22,500 bases of DNA from Prorocentrum cordatum (taxonomy: Eukaryota; Sar; Dinophyceae; Prorocentrales; Prorocentraceae): contig CAUYUJ010017817.1 of assembly GCA_963575745.1 (NCBI GenBank), positions 1 to 22,500 on the forward strand, written 5' to 3'. Position numbers and translations under genes: made by a program. Position 1 is the stretch's first letter, and every line of letters begins with the position of its first letter. Below, piece by piece: positions 8,593-20,300 of the stretch. The notes under the pieces are model-generated. The model searched no databases, had not been told where the DNA came from, and saw only the letters and a list, made by a program, of their open reading frames with translations.

Positions 8593-8768
8593 CAGTCGAG
8601 GCGTTGACCTGAGGAACCCTAAATAGGGAACGAGGGCCCTTTTTTCCATAAGTTAACCTTCGATGTCCTGTCGAAAACATAAGGAAAGCCTGAGGCAAGC
8701 TGTGAAACACTTGAGGAACGCGGAGCCCCTCCCCAACGAAAAGGGTTCCTTCTTCAGGGCCCCGACTG
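8593..8768 (+). mobile_element. Tc1/mariner-like MITE, copy 2 (176 bp)
   Basis: It begins CAGTCGAGGC and ends GCCCCGACTG, directly flanked by intact TA on both sides. The interior closely matches copy 3 (GTTCCTTCTTCAGGGCCCCG near the right end; TAAGTTAACCTTCGAT in the middle). It is non-coding. Confidence 0.88.
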
Positions 8769-8770
8769 TA

Positions 8771-9425
8771 TGGGACTATATCCCGTCCAAGATGCTCCGT
8801 GCAAGCGGACCAAATCAGAAGAACGTCCTTCGAGAGCATGAGACCCTCCGCCGGCCAAAACACACAGAACATCCGAGGGTGCCCTCCCCAGGACCCACGA
8901 GAACATCCAACAAATACGAAGAACATTTGCCAAGTGTTCGAGGTCGGTTCGGGGATGGTACCCATCGACATCGATCTTGTGCCTCGGTCCGAGTGTATTT
9001 TTCTGATGCTCCAGAGTTTCAACGTTTCTATAAATCCTGGCGCCGTTTCTTGTTGACGTTTCTGGCACCGTTGATTTACCGTTTGTGATTCCCCTGGTTG
9101 GGCCAGGCCCAAATCAACGATGTTTGCCTGATCCGAACCATTTTCGAACCCGATCCGACCGCCCGTCGGATACCTGGACTGCCTGGGCCGTTTCGGTGAA
9201 CCATGGCGTAGTTTTCGCCATCAACAAGAATGTGTCTGCAAACGGAAAAAAAGAAAACGGCCCTGCCGCTTCCCAAGAGATGTGGAATGACCCGTCGAAA
9301 CTTGTTTGATCCACGAGCACCGGCCTCTCCAGAACTATTGGGAAGCAGCAGTCAAGACACTGTGCAAGACTGCTGGGCCTAGGGCGCTGTCAGCGCCACC
9401 AGAGCCACAGAATCCTCTCCCCCCC
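8771..9425. other. Gene-free unique stretch
   Basis: About 650 bases of non-repetitive sequence. Several frames of 60-140 codons exist on both strands, but none shows a recognisable domain or a consistent coding signal. A small palindrome, TGGGCCAGGCCCA, lies near 9100. Confidence 0.4.
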
Positions 9426-9475
9426 GGTAACGCCCGCTATCGCCTGGGAATAAAAAACGCTCTCAAAGGACCCCC
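9426..9475. repeat. Dispersed repeat (GGTAACGCCC family), copy 2
   Basis: GGTAACGCCCGCTATCGCC, then GGGAATAAAAAACGC, parallels 5515-5562. No function was recognised. Confidence 0.45.
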
Positions 9476-9623
9476 AGAAGTGAAAAGATGACGACAACCA
9501 TAACACGCAGCTCTGGCGTTATCCCTTCGAGTCGCCAGAGGTCTTGGGCGACGAGACGCGACTAGCCCATGGAATCCACATCAGTCAGAGTGAGCAGCGT
9601 TCGGGCCAGGGGTTCTGGGTGTG

Positions 9624-9782
9624 GGGAGGAGGAGGAGGAGGAGGAGGAGGAGGAGGAGGAGGAGGAGGAGCAGGAGGAGGAGGAGGAGGAGGAGGAGGAG
9701 GAGGGAGGAGGAGGAGGAGGAGGAGGAGGAGGAGGAGAGGAGGAGGAGGAGGAGGAGGAGGAGGACGGGGAGGAGGAGGGTC
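9624..9782. repeat. (GGA)n microsatellite
   Basis: About 155 bases of GGA/GAG triplets with a few interruptions, purine-only on the plus strand. The Gly, Glu or Arg homopolymer frames across it are artefacts. Confidence 0.95.
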
Positions 9783-9932
9783 CTGCACTCCTCGGGGGAG
9801 GCACCGGCCCGTCGACACCTCTGAGGCACGCAGGTCCCAAACGACGGACGGCACGAGCGACGCGGAAGGCAGCCCTAACAGGCTTCGTTGCTCTTGCTGT
9901 TTTGGGGGAAACGTGGCCCCTGTTCTTCATCC

Positions 9933-9986
9933 GATTCTTCTTCTTCTTCTTATTATTATTGTTCTTCGTCTTATTATTATTATTAA
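9933..9986. repeat. (CTT/ATT)n short microsatellite
   Basis: TTCTTCTTCTTCTTATTATT followed by further ATT triplets, about 54 bases. Confidence 0.8.
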
Positions 9987-10109
9987 TCGGAGGTGAGGGG
10001 GTGAGATCGAAGTGGAACGGAGAGCCCCCCTACCGGGAAATCGATTTCGATTTCGTGGTTGTGCGTGCCGTGCGTGCGGGCGAGGCGAAGCTGCGTGGGC
10101 GGGCGACAG

Positions 10110-10283
10110 AAAGTCTCCTGTGGCTGAGGCGCGGCCAGACCAAATGATTCTCCACCGGGCGGCCGGTGGCCCGCGGTGTCCCGCCGGTGTCCCGCGAAAG
10201 TCCCGTGTGGCTGAGGCGCGGCCGGACCAAATGATTCCCTTCCGGGCGGCCGGTGGCCCGCGGTGTCCCGCCTGTGTCCCGCG
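10110..10283. repeat. 87-bp direct tandem repeat (two units plus partial)
   Basis: Units start at AAAGTCTCCTGTGGCTGAGG (10110) and AAAGTCCCGTGTGGCTGAGG (10197). Both contain GACCAAATGATTC and GGGCGGCCGGTGGCCCGCGG. A third, partial unit begins at 10284 and dissolves into GTGTCCCGC words up to 10344. Confidence 0.85.
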
Positions 10284-10344
10284 AAAGTCCCGCCGGTGTC
10301 CCGCGGTGCCCTGCGGTGTCCCGCCGGTGTCCCGCGGTGTCCCG

Positions 10345-10345
10345 C

Positions 10346-10391
<46 letters not shown>

Positions 10392-10934
10392 GTGATGGTG
10401 ATGATGATGAGATGATGGTGATGATGATGATGATGATGATGATGATGGTGATGCTGATGATGATGATGCTGCTGATGATGATGATGACGTCGATGGTGAT
10501 GATGATGGTGATGCTGCTGATGATGATGATGAGGACGATGATGATGATGATAATGATGATATGATGATGATGATGGTGTCCCGATGATGATGATGCTGCT
10601 GATGATGATGATGACGTCGATGATGATGCTGATGATGACGATGATGATGATGATGATGATGCTGATGGTGTCCCGATGATGAGGATGATGATGATCATGA
10701 TGATTATGTTGATGATCATGATGATGACGATGATGGTGTCCCGATGGTGATGAGTATGATGATGTTGATGTTGATGATGATGATGATTATGATTGTGTCC
10801 CGATGATGACGATGTTGATGATGATGATGAGGTTGATGATGATTATGGCGTCCCGATGATGATGATGGTTATTCTGATGATGGTTATTATGATGTTGATG
10901 ATGATGGCGTCCCGATGGTGATGATGATGATGAT
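10345..10934. repeat. TGA-rich satellite punctuated by GTCCCGATG, left part
   Basis: GATGAT runs are interrupted every 50-100 bases or so by GTGTCCCGATG (for example near 10577, 10669, 10737, 10796, 10849 and 10906). The same satellite resumes at 20802, so the big retroelement is inserted inside it. Poly-Asp/Met/Ile frames are artefacts. Confidence 0.9.
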
Positions 10935-11097
10935 CCCCGCACGCTGCGCAAGTGAGCAGTCGTCTCAGGGCGAACGCGCGGCGCGCGCCCGCGGCGGCCC
11001 GTAAGGCGGGACAGGCCTACGCGGGCGGGCCGTGCGACGCTCTCAGGCGGCCTCGTTCAACGAGGGCACCCGGGCGGCCAAGGGAGGCCGCAGCAGC
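10935..11097 (-). repeat. Split direct repeat B2 (3' end of the retrotransposon)
   Basis: 163 bases identical to B1. The element-orientation end GCAGCGTGCGGGG abuts the satellite as GGGG/ATCATC. B1 abuts A2 as GGGG/ATG, so AT is common to the junctions. Confidence 0.92.
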
Positions 11098-11140
11098 GCC
11101 GCAGGTCAGCCTTCGAAGAAGGAGGGAGGAGAGAGGGAGG

Positions 11141-11199
11141 GGGCCGAGAAGCTGCAGACGACTGCAATCAGCGGGCGCGATGGGGATAAGAAGAAGCAT
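11141..11199 (-). repeat. Split direct repeat A2
   Basis: 59 bases identical to A1, directly abutting B1 at 11199/11200. The GGGG/ATG junction is where the two ends of a circular intermediate would be joined. Confidence 0.9.
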
Positions 11200-11362
11200 C
11201 CCCGCACGCTGCGCAAGTGAGCAGTCGTCTCAGGGCGAACGCGCGGCGCGCGCCCGCGGCGGCCCGTAAGGCGGGACAGGCCTACGCGGGCGGGCCGTGC
11301 GACGCTCTCAGGCGGCCTCGTTCAACGAGGGCACCCGGGCGGCCAAGGGAGGCCGCAGCAGC
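11200..11362 (-). repeat. Split direct repeat B1
   Basis: 163 bases, identical by eye to 10935-11097 at a constant offset of 265. It starts 11 bases after the stop codon of the large frame. It contains a perfect short hairpin, CCTCGTTCAACGAGG. Confidence 0.92.
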
Positions 11363-11373
11363 CACACCCAGGC

Positions 11374-14300
11374 TCAAAGCCCTTGCGAAGTGACAAGGTT
11401 TCGGCGGGCGGCCGCGAGCTGAATGGGCCACACAGCCGGGCCAACATTCAGAAAGGATGCGACGAGGAAGTCGCTGGAGTCGGCGAGGTAAGAAACACGG
11501 TCCCGAGCAGCTTCAGCCAATGATGGGAGGACTGCAGAGGCGGCAACATCGTAAAGATATCGCTCCGTACTGGAAGCTTGCCGCCAGCGATCACGCCAGA
11601 AGACGCGAGTAATGCCGTCCGAAATATCGGTTCTGAAGCGCAGCGCAGGGGACAGATCGAACCCCGATGGCGCTCTGGCGAGCGGGACGCCCAGCGCCGA
11701 AAGAAGATCGAGCCACCGAGTACGGAAGCCGCTTTGACCGAAGGTCAACAGGGGATCGGTGGGAGTCAAATCTCTGAAGACCAGCTCCATCATCCTGACC
11801 ACTGCTCGGTCGGAGCACCGAGCGTGTTGACGCTCTCCGCCCGACCCCTGGGCCTCCGGAACAGAGATGCTCAGCAAAGCGTCGCCCGCGGACTCACGGC
11901 GGTCAATGGGCAGAGTGAGGTCGCTCCGGCGGGCGGTTGCCAACTCACCAGGCCTCACGGACATAGTGAACACGGCAAGCAGCAGGGTGGCCATATCAGG
12001 CCAGTCCCATGCGAGGCACAACGCTACCATGGCGCGCAGCAAAGCACGTGGCAGCGGTGGGATGGGACAGGGAGGCTTGGAAGGGATCCACCGTTTTGCC
12101 ACATCCCACGCCTCGGTGAGGACGCCCCTCCACTGGGGCTGAAGAGCCTGCGCTCCCCGGATCGCATTCACAAGGACGAGGCGGGGGAGGCCAGCATCGT
12201 ACAACCACACGCCGAAGGTCGCGAGCGCTCTCCCGAGCAAGATGCCGCTGCGGGCCCAAGTGGCAAGTGCCACACCTGTGTGCTCGACGCACCACACGTC
12301 AAACGCTTTAAGCGAACGAGTGCGCTGGTCGTCGCAAGAGGGGACGAGCCGACAGTGGCTGTCCACCTGCACCCCGAGGGCCTCGGAAGCCCCCTCGGGA
12401 AACGCAGGCGACAGAGAGGCAGGCCACTCCTGGCGCCCTGCCACGAAGGCTGGCGCGGGCGGCTCGCGACCAGACGAATTGGCCGGAGTGGTAGCTGCCG
12501 CTCCGGCGAGCGCCCGAACACGCCTGCGTTTGCGCTGTTCGGCGCGGGGGGCCTCGCTGACATCGCCGGTGCTCGGCGCGACTCCCGATTGGCGGTGCGT
12601 AGCGCTACCGGCCGTGGTGGGAGCACTCAGGGGCGCGCCGGCATCGGCTGCGGCGGCGCCTCCACCCGAAAAGCCCGAAGCGGAAACGCAACCTCTGATG
12701 CATTCGGCAGTGCGAGAGCGGGCGATGCGCAACGCCGCCTTCTGGCGCTCGAGCTCGGCCAAGGACGACTGCAAAAGCTCAACCGGACTTGGGCCCCCAG
12801 CCTCCGCGCCTCGACCGAATTCAACTTCGGTAAGGGCGGCGTCGCAAGCATCGACCGAGGCGCGGAACCGTGCCAAAGCGCGCCGTTCGTCCCGCACGCG
12901 CTTCGCAACCGTGGTCGTCGGGCCCACGACCCGGCCGGTGCGCAGTGCTAACCCGGTGAGCGGATCGGCACGGGAGTCGGACCAAGTGAAGGCGTCAGCG
13001 CGCTGGACGGCACGGGCGTCGGCGAGCCCCTCGGCACGCGAGTCGGCGATCTGGTCGACGCGGGAGTCAGCGAGCTGGTCGGTGCGAAAGTCGGTGAGCT
13101 GGGAGGGATGACAGTCAGTGAGCTGGTCGCCGCGGGACTCGGTGAGCTGGGCGTCGCAGGAGTCGGCACGCTTGTCGGCGCAGCAGGAGTCGGGAAGGCT
13201 GGGAACCGGCGACACCTCGCTGCGTGCTGCGCTGTGGCCCCACGGAAGCACGGCTCTGGGTTGTGCCGCCCCGGCGGTGGCCGCAATGGCAGCCCGCTCG
13301 CGGGTAGCACGCAGCATAACCGCTGCGCCCTGCGAGCGCCCGGCCAGCAGGGCAGGCGCAGAGCTGGCGCGCGGCGCGACGCTATGGGCGTCGGTGCGGC
13401 ACCCTGGCAAGGGGGGCAAGGCGCTGGCTCGAAAGGACGGGAGCGCCGCGACCGCGGTATGGGCGGCCCTCAGGTCGGCCTCCAGGCGAGCTTGCGTGCG
13501 TCGCATGGCGGCAGTGGGCATCGCGGGGGTCTGCACTGCGCAACGTGGCGCAGCCCGCGACCCTGAATCGCACCAGCTAGCGACCGCGCTCGGCTCTGCG
13601 TTTGGATACGCACCATGGGCGTTCCGACGCTCCCCCGGCACGCCGCGGGGGCGAGCACCAAGGGAGGCGTCGAGAGCCGAATCCCGAGTGGTGACCCCGC
13701 GCGAGCGGTTCGTGTCGTCACGCCTTCCCGCCGCCAAGAGCCCTCCGCCTGAAGCACGGCGAGTAGCGCCGCCAGAGGCCGGGGCATCGGAGCCAACCAC
13801 ATCGCGCCCAGGCCCGAGGATGAAGGCTTTGGCGTCACAGAGAGCACGCCATTTCCTGCTGGCCTCGATCGACGTATCGCGGCCGGGATGGCAGGCCCAA
13901 CCCAGCCGTCGAAACTGAGCGTTCACGCGATCAGTGGTCGCACCGCGCTCCAGGTGGAGCAGGCCGTGCGCAGCAGCAAGTTTGGCGGCACGAGCTTGGC
14001 GGTGGCGAGTCTGAATCGTGACGGGTGGACGACCCAGAAGACCCCCCAACGAAGCGGGAGCCGAGCCGGTTGCCTTCGACAGAAGCGAGACGGGGTGAGT
14101 GTCCCCCGCAGGCGTACCAGGTCGAGCAGCGGCGATTGCGTCGCACTTGGCGCGTGACCTCCGCTCGGGCGCACCCTCTCCTGGTCCCCCGCCGGCGGCA
14201 CGAACTCCTCCCTGCGGGGCCGTAACAGCATCGCTGGAGAGGCGCATGCCTACCGGTGGGGACGGCGAAGGGCTTGGTACCCGAGGGGCGGCCGGCAGGC

Positions 14301-17300
14301 TGTCACGGGCGCGAGTGCATCGCGACGCGGAGAAGCTCACCGCTGCCGCGCTCGAGGGCACCTCGACGGAAAAGGGAGTCCCCCTGCGCGGCGCGGCGCT
14401 TTCATATGCGCCGCGGGCCTCGGCGGAGGCCGTCGCGTCTCCCCTGTCGACCTGGGCTGGCGCACGCACGTGGCGATCCGCGGGGGGCCCGAGCGGGCCC
14501 GCGCCCGCGGCGGGGCTGCGAGCCAGAACTTGCAGCACGAACCGGCCCCACAGACAAGTCGGGTAGGCGGATGCGGCGTCGGCGGCCGCTATCATGTCGA
14601 ATCGCTCAAAGCGCCCCTCGTCGATGTCAAGCAACCAAGCAGGCTCGACACGCGAGGGGGGGCGAACAGGGCGATTGCGCGTGGGGTCGTCCGCTCGGTG
14701 GACGTCGGTCGGAACATAGAGCCCGCCCATGTAGAGCCCGCCCCCCAAAATGTACGGCAAGGAGGTGCTCAACACATGCGAAAGGCCAGGGCTGCTGCTC
14801 CGACCGTGGGCGGCCGCGCCTAGTGCCACTTGAGAATCCAAGAGAACAGGGATCCGTGAGTCAGGGTTGCGGATGCAACAGTACTTGCACAGACTCTTGA
14901 ACACGGTGGTCTCCAGGATGTTGATGTGGCGGGGCATGCGAAATTCCCACTTATAAGCTAAGCGGAAACGCAGCGCCTCCGACAACTCACTGACCCAGCG
15001 CGGTGCGATGGGGAGCTCGAGGGAAGGAAGCCCGGCCTCGCGGTGCAGCTGGGTCAACTCGGGGCCTAAAGGTTCCCCGCGGCTCAGAACCATGAGCAGA
15101 TGGCGGTCGTGGAGACGAGTATGCCAGCCGCCATGCTCGGAGCGCCGCCACAATTCTTGCGACAGGTGCGAACTGATGTCGCTGCGGACAACCCCGCCCC
15201 AGCCGAGGGAGGCATCCGTGCCGTACACTTCAGGGCAAGGCGTCGCCCGTAGGTCGGTCATCGCAACGAAAGCTAGGTACGTGCACGCTTGCAACTCGTC
15301 GCGAACCGAAGACGGAAGCTCATACTCAAGCCCGTCGTCGGGAAGAGTCGAGATGAAGGTGTAGATGTGAGTGAATATCGACAAGATGGGACGTCGATAC
15401 AAAAACACCTGCACCCAACAGCCCACGAGCGAGCTCAACAACGCCCGGGTCGAGCGACCGAGGAACACCTGGATCAGAGTCAGGCGGCAAAGGGCCACAG
15501 TGCGAACCAGGGGAGCACACACTATGCCGATCCTGCCTTCCACCTCGGCGCCGACAACGACTTTGCGGGTCTCGCCCCTGGCTCTCTTCCCGGGGTGCTG
15601 AATGAGACCCACCCGGGGGTGGCCGCGATCGCACGCAGCAAAGACCTCCCTGTCGCGGCGTGTCGGGTCGTCGGGGCGCGGGGCGCTCCCGCGCCACGAG
15701 AGCTTCTGAAAGCCCGTGTGGTCGTCGATGTTTAACATCTCGACGTACGGCCCCCGAGGGAACGGCAAACGATGCACCGCCTGCTCGGTAGGCCGGAGCG
15801 CGCCGAAGCTGCGCAGCACGCCCTCGTGTGCGGAATTGGCGATTTCCACTGCCATGTTGTCACCCATGGCCAGCGCATTAAGGCAGGGAGAAACGTCCAA
15901 CCCCTCAAGGTCCTCCCGCCACGCGTTGAAGCCTCTGAACCGCGAGCTGGGGAGCTTGACACGGAGGGCGTTGCGGCGAGCACGAGCGGGCGGGACCTTG
16001 AACGTGTAGTAGAACTCGCGCAGGTCGTCGCATGAGACCACCAGCCATTCCCCGGGCGCGAGCCCCAGGCGGCACAGAAGGAAACCCTGGCCAAGGCGTT
16101 GAGTGCTGGAGGACACGCTGTTGCAACGACTGTTTACTACCGTCGGGTTCAGGATGAGACGGTCATAAGCCTCGTCCTTCGGGACCCTGAACGCTCCACA
16201 AGCCTCGTCCCAGGCGAGGTTGTCGGAGGGAGTCAGATACAGGGCGCCACAAGAGTCCCACTTGCGCAGGAGCTCCCAGAGCTGCTCGCGGTCCATGTGC
16301 ACACGAGCACCCGAAAAGCCCGAAGGCCACTCGTCCTCTGGTAGCCGCATGACGTCGGGGTCGTGAAAGGCGGAACGTACCAGGTCGGACAAGTACGGAG
16401 TGGGATCAAACGTAGGCGAGTAATCCCACTTGATGCGGGACGCCTGGACCCGAAGGTCGAAAGGCTCAGCCTGGGTGGAGTCCCAGCCTGCCGCGGCCGC
16501 CAACGAGCTAGCCAAGGGCGTCGCGCTGACGGGGAGTTGCCGCATGGGGGCGGGCACTTGGGAAGAGGATGTGAAAGAAGCCTCAAGAGCTGCGACATGG
16601 GTGGCCAGGCCATGGAGCGAGACTTCGGTAGAGTCGAACTTAGCGAAAGCTCGACCAAGGTCGCTCTTGCCGCCGCGGGCAAGGCGAACTGCGATCCGAC
16701 ACAGACGCTCGAGGCGACTGCGGATACCCTCCTGGCAGGGTGTGACCGTTGCCCGCACTTTGGCTTCGGCGGGAGCGAAGCTCGGATGGCCCAGGGTGAG
16801 CCAGTTGAGCGCAACAACAGCATGCTGCGACAACGTGCGGGCGGCGCGCCTCACACGCCAGCGCTCACGCGCGCGACCCGACAGGTGGCCAGGCGGCGGC
16901 GGTAAAGGCGGCGACGGAGGGCACGGCCATGGATCGCGGGGAACCGACTCCGACAGGTACGAGTCGTCCCAATCCGGCGCGCAGAGGGAAGTGCGGGTAA
17001 AAGCGGCAAGGGAGCATCGAGTCCTCATCCCGACCTGGGCAAGAGCAGCGGCCCAGTGGGTGACGTCGATGCTGGCGCCTGGGAACAGGCGCAGCAAGGC
17101 GGACAGATCGGCCACGAAGGGCGCAGATCTGCCAATGCCCGTGCTGGCACGGGCTGAAGCCCCAGGAGCGTGGGCCTCAGCACCGCGGTGAAACCGACCA
17201 GAATGGCATGGCGTGGTGCTGGCAGGTGCAGACGACCTCGGGTCTAAATCCCCTGCGGGCGAATCAACGCGAGAGGGTTCGGAACTGGCAGCGGCCCCTG

Positions 17301-20300
17301 AGGACAAGTCAAATCGAGGGGCCTGTGGAGCGGCTGTGACCCCTGAGGACAGGTCACCTCGAAGGGGCTTCCCACTGCCACCAGAACCGATAGAACCGAA
17401 GGACGGCGCGTCTGAGTCACCGACGGCATGGACTCCGGCAGCATGGTGAAACTGGCCAAACTGGCCACTCGGCCCTGAGGGGGAGCCGGGGGTAGAGCGA
17501 GAGTCGCGACAGCGGCGCGAGCTCCTCCCTGCGGGGCCGCAACAGCATCGCTGGAGGAGCGCGTGCCTACTCTCGCGGCCTCGCTCAGCCCAGGCACGCT
17601 TGGCAGCAGCAGCGTCGTCGCTTTCAGCGACTCGCCGCTGCGTGAGCCCTCGGCCAGGGCACGCAGGGCGCGCGCGTCCACCCCTGTGTCGGGATGCGCC
17701 GCCATGGAGGGCGGCATCGCCGGCGGCCTGGGAGCCGGCGGAAGCGGCGCGGCAAGGGCCCGCCGCCACCTGCACCAGCGAACTGCGGCTCCCTGGAGCA
17801 CGGGCCCCAGAAGCGGCCTCTGAAGCACCGACGAGGGCGTCCGTAGACGAGGCAGTCGCACCAGCATGGGCTGGAGCGTGAGCTGTACAGCAGCTACCAT
17901 CGGCGGCCCCACGACCCCGCCGTCCTCCACGCCGAGTGCGGACCCTACGAACACGTCGGAGCCTGAAGGCGGGGAGTGCGGGGTTGCTGTTGGTGGAGGC
18001 CGAGCGGCGACGGGGCCGCGCTATAGTGGCAGTGGCTGCGGCGACGCATTCATCCGAGGAGCCCGCGGCGAAAGCGACTCCTCGACCAGAGCGGAGCGCA
18101 GGGACCGCATCGCGGGGCGTCGTGTCCGCCGCGGGCGAGCCCGCTCCTGACATTCCACCGGCGGCACGAACCCCTCCCTGCGGGGCCGCAACAGCATCGC
18201 TGGAGGGGCGCATGCCTACCAGTGGGGACGGAGAGGGGCTCAGACCACGAGGGTCGGCCAGCAGGCGCTCGCGAGCGCGGGCAGGGATCGACGCGACGGG
18301 GCCCTGGATCCGATTGCACGAGAAGCGTCGGGGCCTCGCTGCAATGGCAGCGGCTGCGGCGACGCCTTCACCCGAGGAGCCCGCGGCGGGGCCGATGAGG
18401 CCTGGAGGTGATCCCGCTGCTTGAGTGCCCGCTGCGTTCCGAGTGCAAGCGCCCCGAGGCGTGGGGATCGCAGCTTCGGTCGAGGCACTGCGGACGGGCG
18501 TTTCTGGCGCGTCCACCACGCTACCGATGGCAGTGGGCGCCCTCGCTGTGGTGGGACTGCTCGCAAGCGAGACTGCGTGCACAGCAGGGGGTCCCCCGAA
18601 CATCGCTGGGGGCCCGCCAGTGGCGCGTCTGGGAGCAGAATCCGCGTCCGAAGCGCTCGAAGCGACCCCCCGCCCACCGACCCCCATCGTGGCAGCAGGG
18701 GGGGCGTCGAGGATGACTCGCGAGCAACCGCTGCGCGGGCCGCCCAGGATGCACCAGCGGTGGCGCCTGGCTCCAGTGCAACCGCCACATCGTGGCGCGG
18801 CGGGCCCATCAGGGGCGTGGATGGACCCCCGCTTAGACCGAGCGTCTGCGAAATGTCGCTGGTGACACCGAGCCGTCGAGGCACCGCCTGGCGTAGCGAC
18901 CAGGTGAATACTGCTGACAAGCGCCGGAGTCCCAACCAAGGCAGCGGTCGCGCAGACGTGCGTCGACGGCGGCGCCACGGCGGCGGACTCCAGGTTCGGT
19001 TGTGCAGTCAAAGAGGCCGGGCGAACATTGCTAGGGTGGAGAGACGGGTGCGTATGAACTCCCGCCTGTGGGTCGGCGAGGCCCGGCGGCGGCCCAACCC
19101 GCCCGACGTGGGAAGGCGAGCCACCACCGACAGGAGGCGACTCCGCACTCACGGCGGCTCCGCCAGCCGCGCGGTCACCGACGGCGGCCGAGGGGCGCCA
19201 AAACGGCAGTGGCGACGACCCGGTGCACGGCAGACGCTCGCCGCTAAGCCACGGACCCCCACCCGCTGCATCGGACGCGCGGGAGCCGACCAAAGGCGGC
19301 ACCCGTGCGCCAGCTTCCAAGCCGGCGAAGCCTGGTGGCGGAGCCACGCTCTGAATGTCGGAGCCCGTGCGCGGGTCCCACGCGTGCATCGGCGGCAGAA
19401 AGGAAGTGCGCACCAGAGGGTGCGAAACGTGCTTCTCGATGAAAGTCCACTGCGAGTTGGCACCTCCTGACAGGTGAACCCCATATGTCGGAGCGATGGC
19501 GATCATGGAATTTGACGGGGGCACGCGAGCACCAGCCTCCACGTCAGCGAGAGTGGGGAACGGCCCCATCGCGAGCGGGGCGCCCTCCAGCCCAGCGAAG
19601 CCTGGCGGCGAGTCCGCCTGCAAGCTCATGGAAAGCGGTGGAGGATCCAGCCCTGGAGGCGGGCGGGGGCGTTGCACCGTACTCGCCAGCCCAGGCAAGT
19701 CGGGCGGCTCGCGCGCTGGAGCGTCCCAGCCAGGATAGGGCGGAATCGTCGTAGCGCCGCCGGCGCCCCACCCCGCGGGACAGGAAAAGCCTTCAGCGAC
19801 CTCGAAGCCACAGGTGTCCGCACGAGGGCTGCTCCGCCAAGCATCAAGGTTGAGCCAGGGCGAGGCGGCGAGGGGAGGAGAAGGAGTAGCGAGGAGGTGG
19901 AGGTTAGAAGGGTCCACCAACTCCGGCTCCTCCACCCATAGCGCGGTTGTCTTCGCACCGTTGGCGCCTGTGCCCTCTGACGGGCGGCTCTGAGGGATGC
20001 TCTCATCGGCAGTGGCTTCGCTGGCGGCACGACTGGCAGGCAGAGACAGTGCGCCGTCTGGGGCCATCGGGAGGCGGGCGTAGGAGCTGTGCGCCGGAGC
20101 ACCTCGTGAGACATTGGACTGATCAGGTGCCGCAGCACATGGCGTGCAAGCTCCACCTCTCCTTCCTCCGGTCCTCCCATGAGTCTCCAACTCCGCCACC
20201 CCAGAGGAAGAAGGGGAAGAATGGCGGGAGAAAGGAGGGGGAGGTGGAGGAAGGTTTTGCTGCAGAGGAGGCGGCGGGCCCGTCGGGGGGCACCAGCGCG

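Noticed and set aside
7917-8649. Arg/Glu/Gly, Ser/Pro/Leu homopolymer frames
   Set aside because: They are produced by the CCT microsatellite and MITE DNA.
10345-10934. CRISPR-like array (regular spacing of GTCCCGATG words)
   Set aside because: The intervals are variable TGA runs, not unique spacers, and the setting is eukaryotic satellite DNA.
10935-11362. Long terminal repeats
   Set aside because: The two 163-bp copies lie on the same side of the coding frame and the A repeat is split, so the layout is split direct repeats and not LTRs.
11578-12951. 457-codon plus-strand frame and many others opposite the polyprotein
   Set aside because: Antisense shadows in G+C-rich coding DNA. The minus frame carries the RT, RNase H and recombinase motifs, while the plus frames show none.
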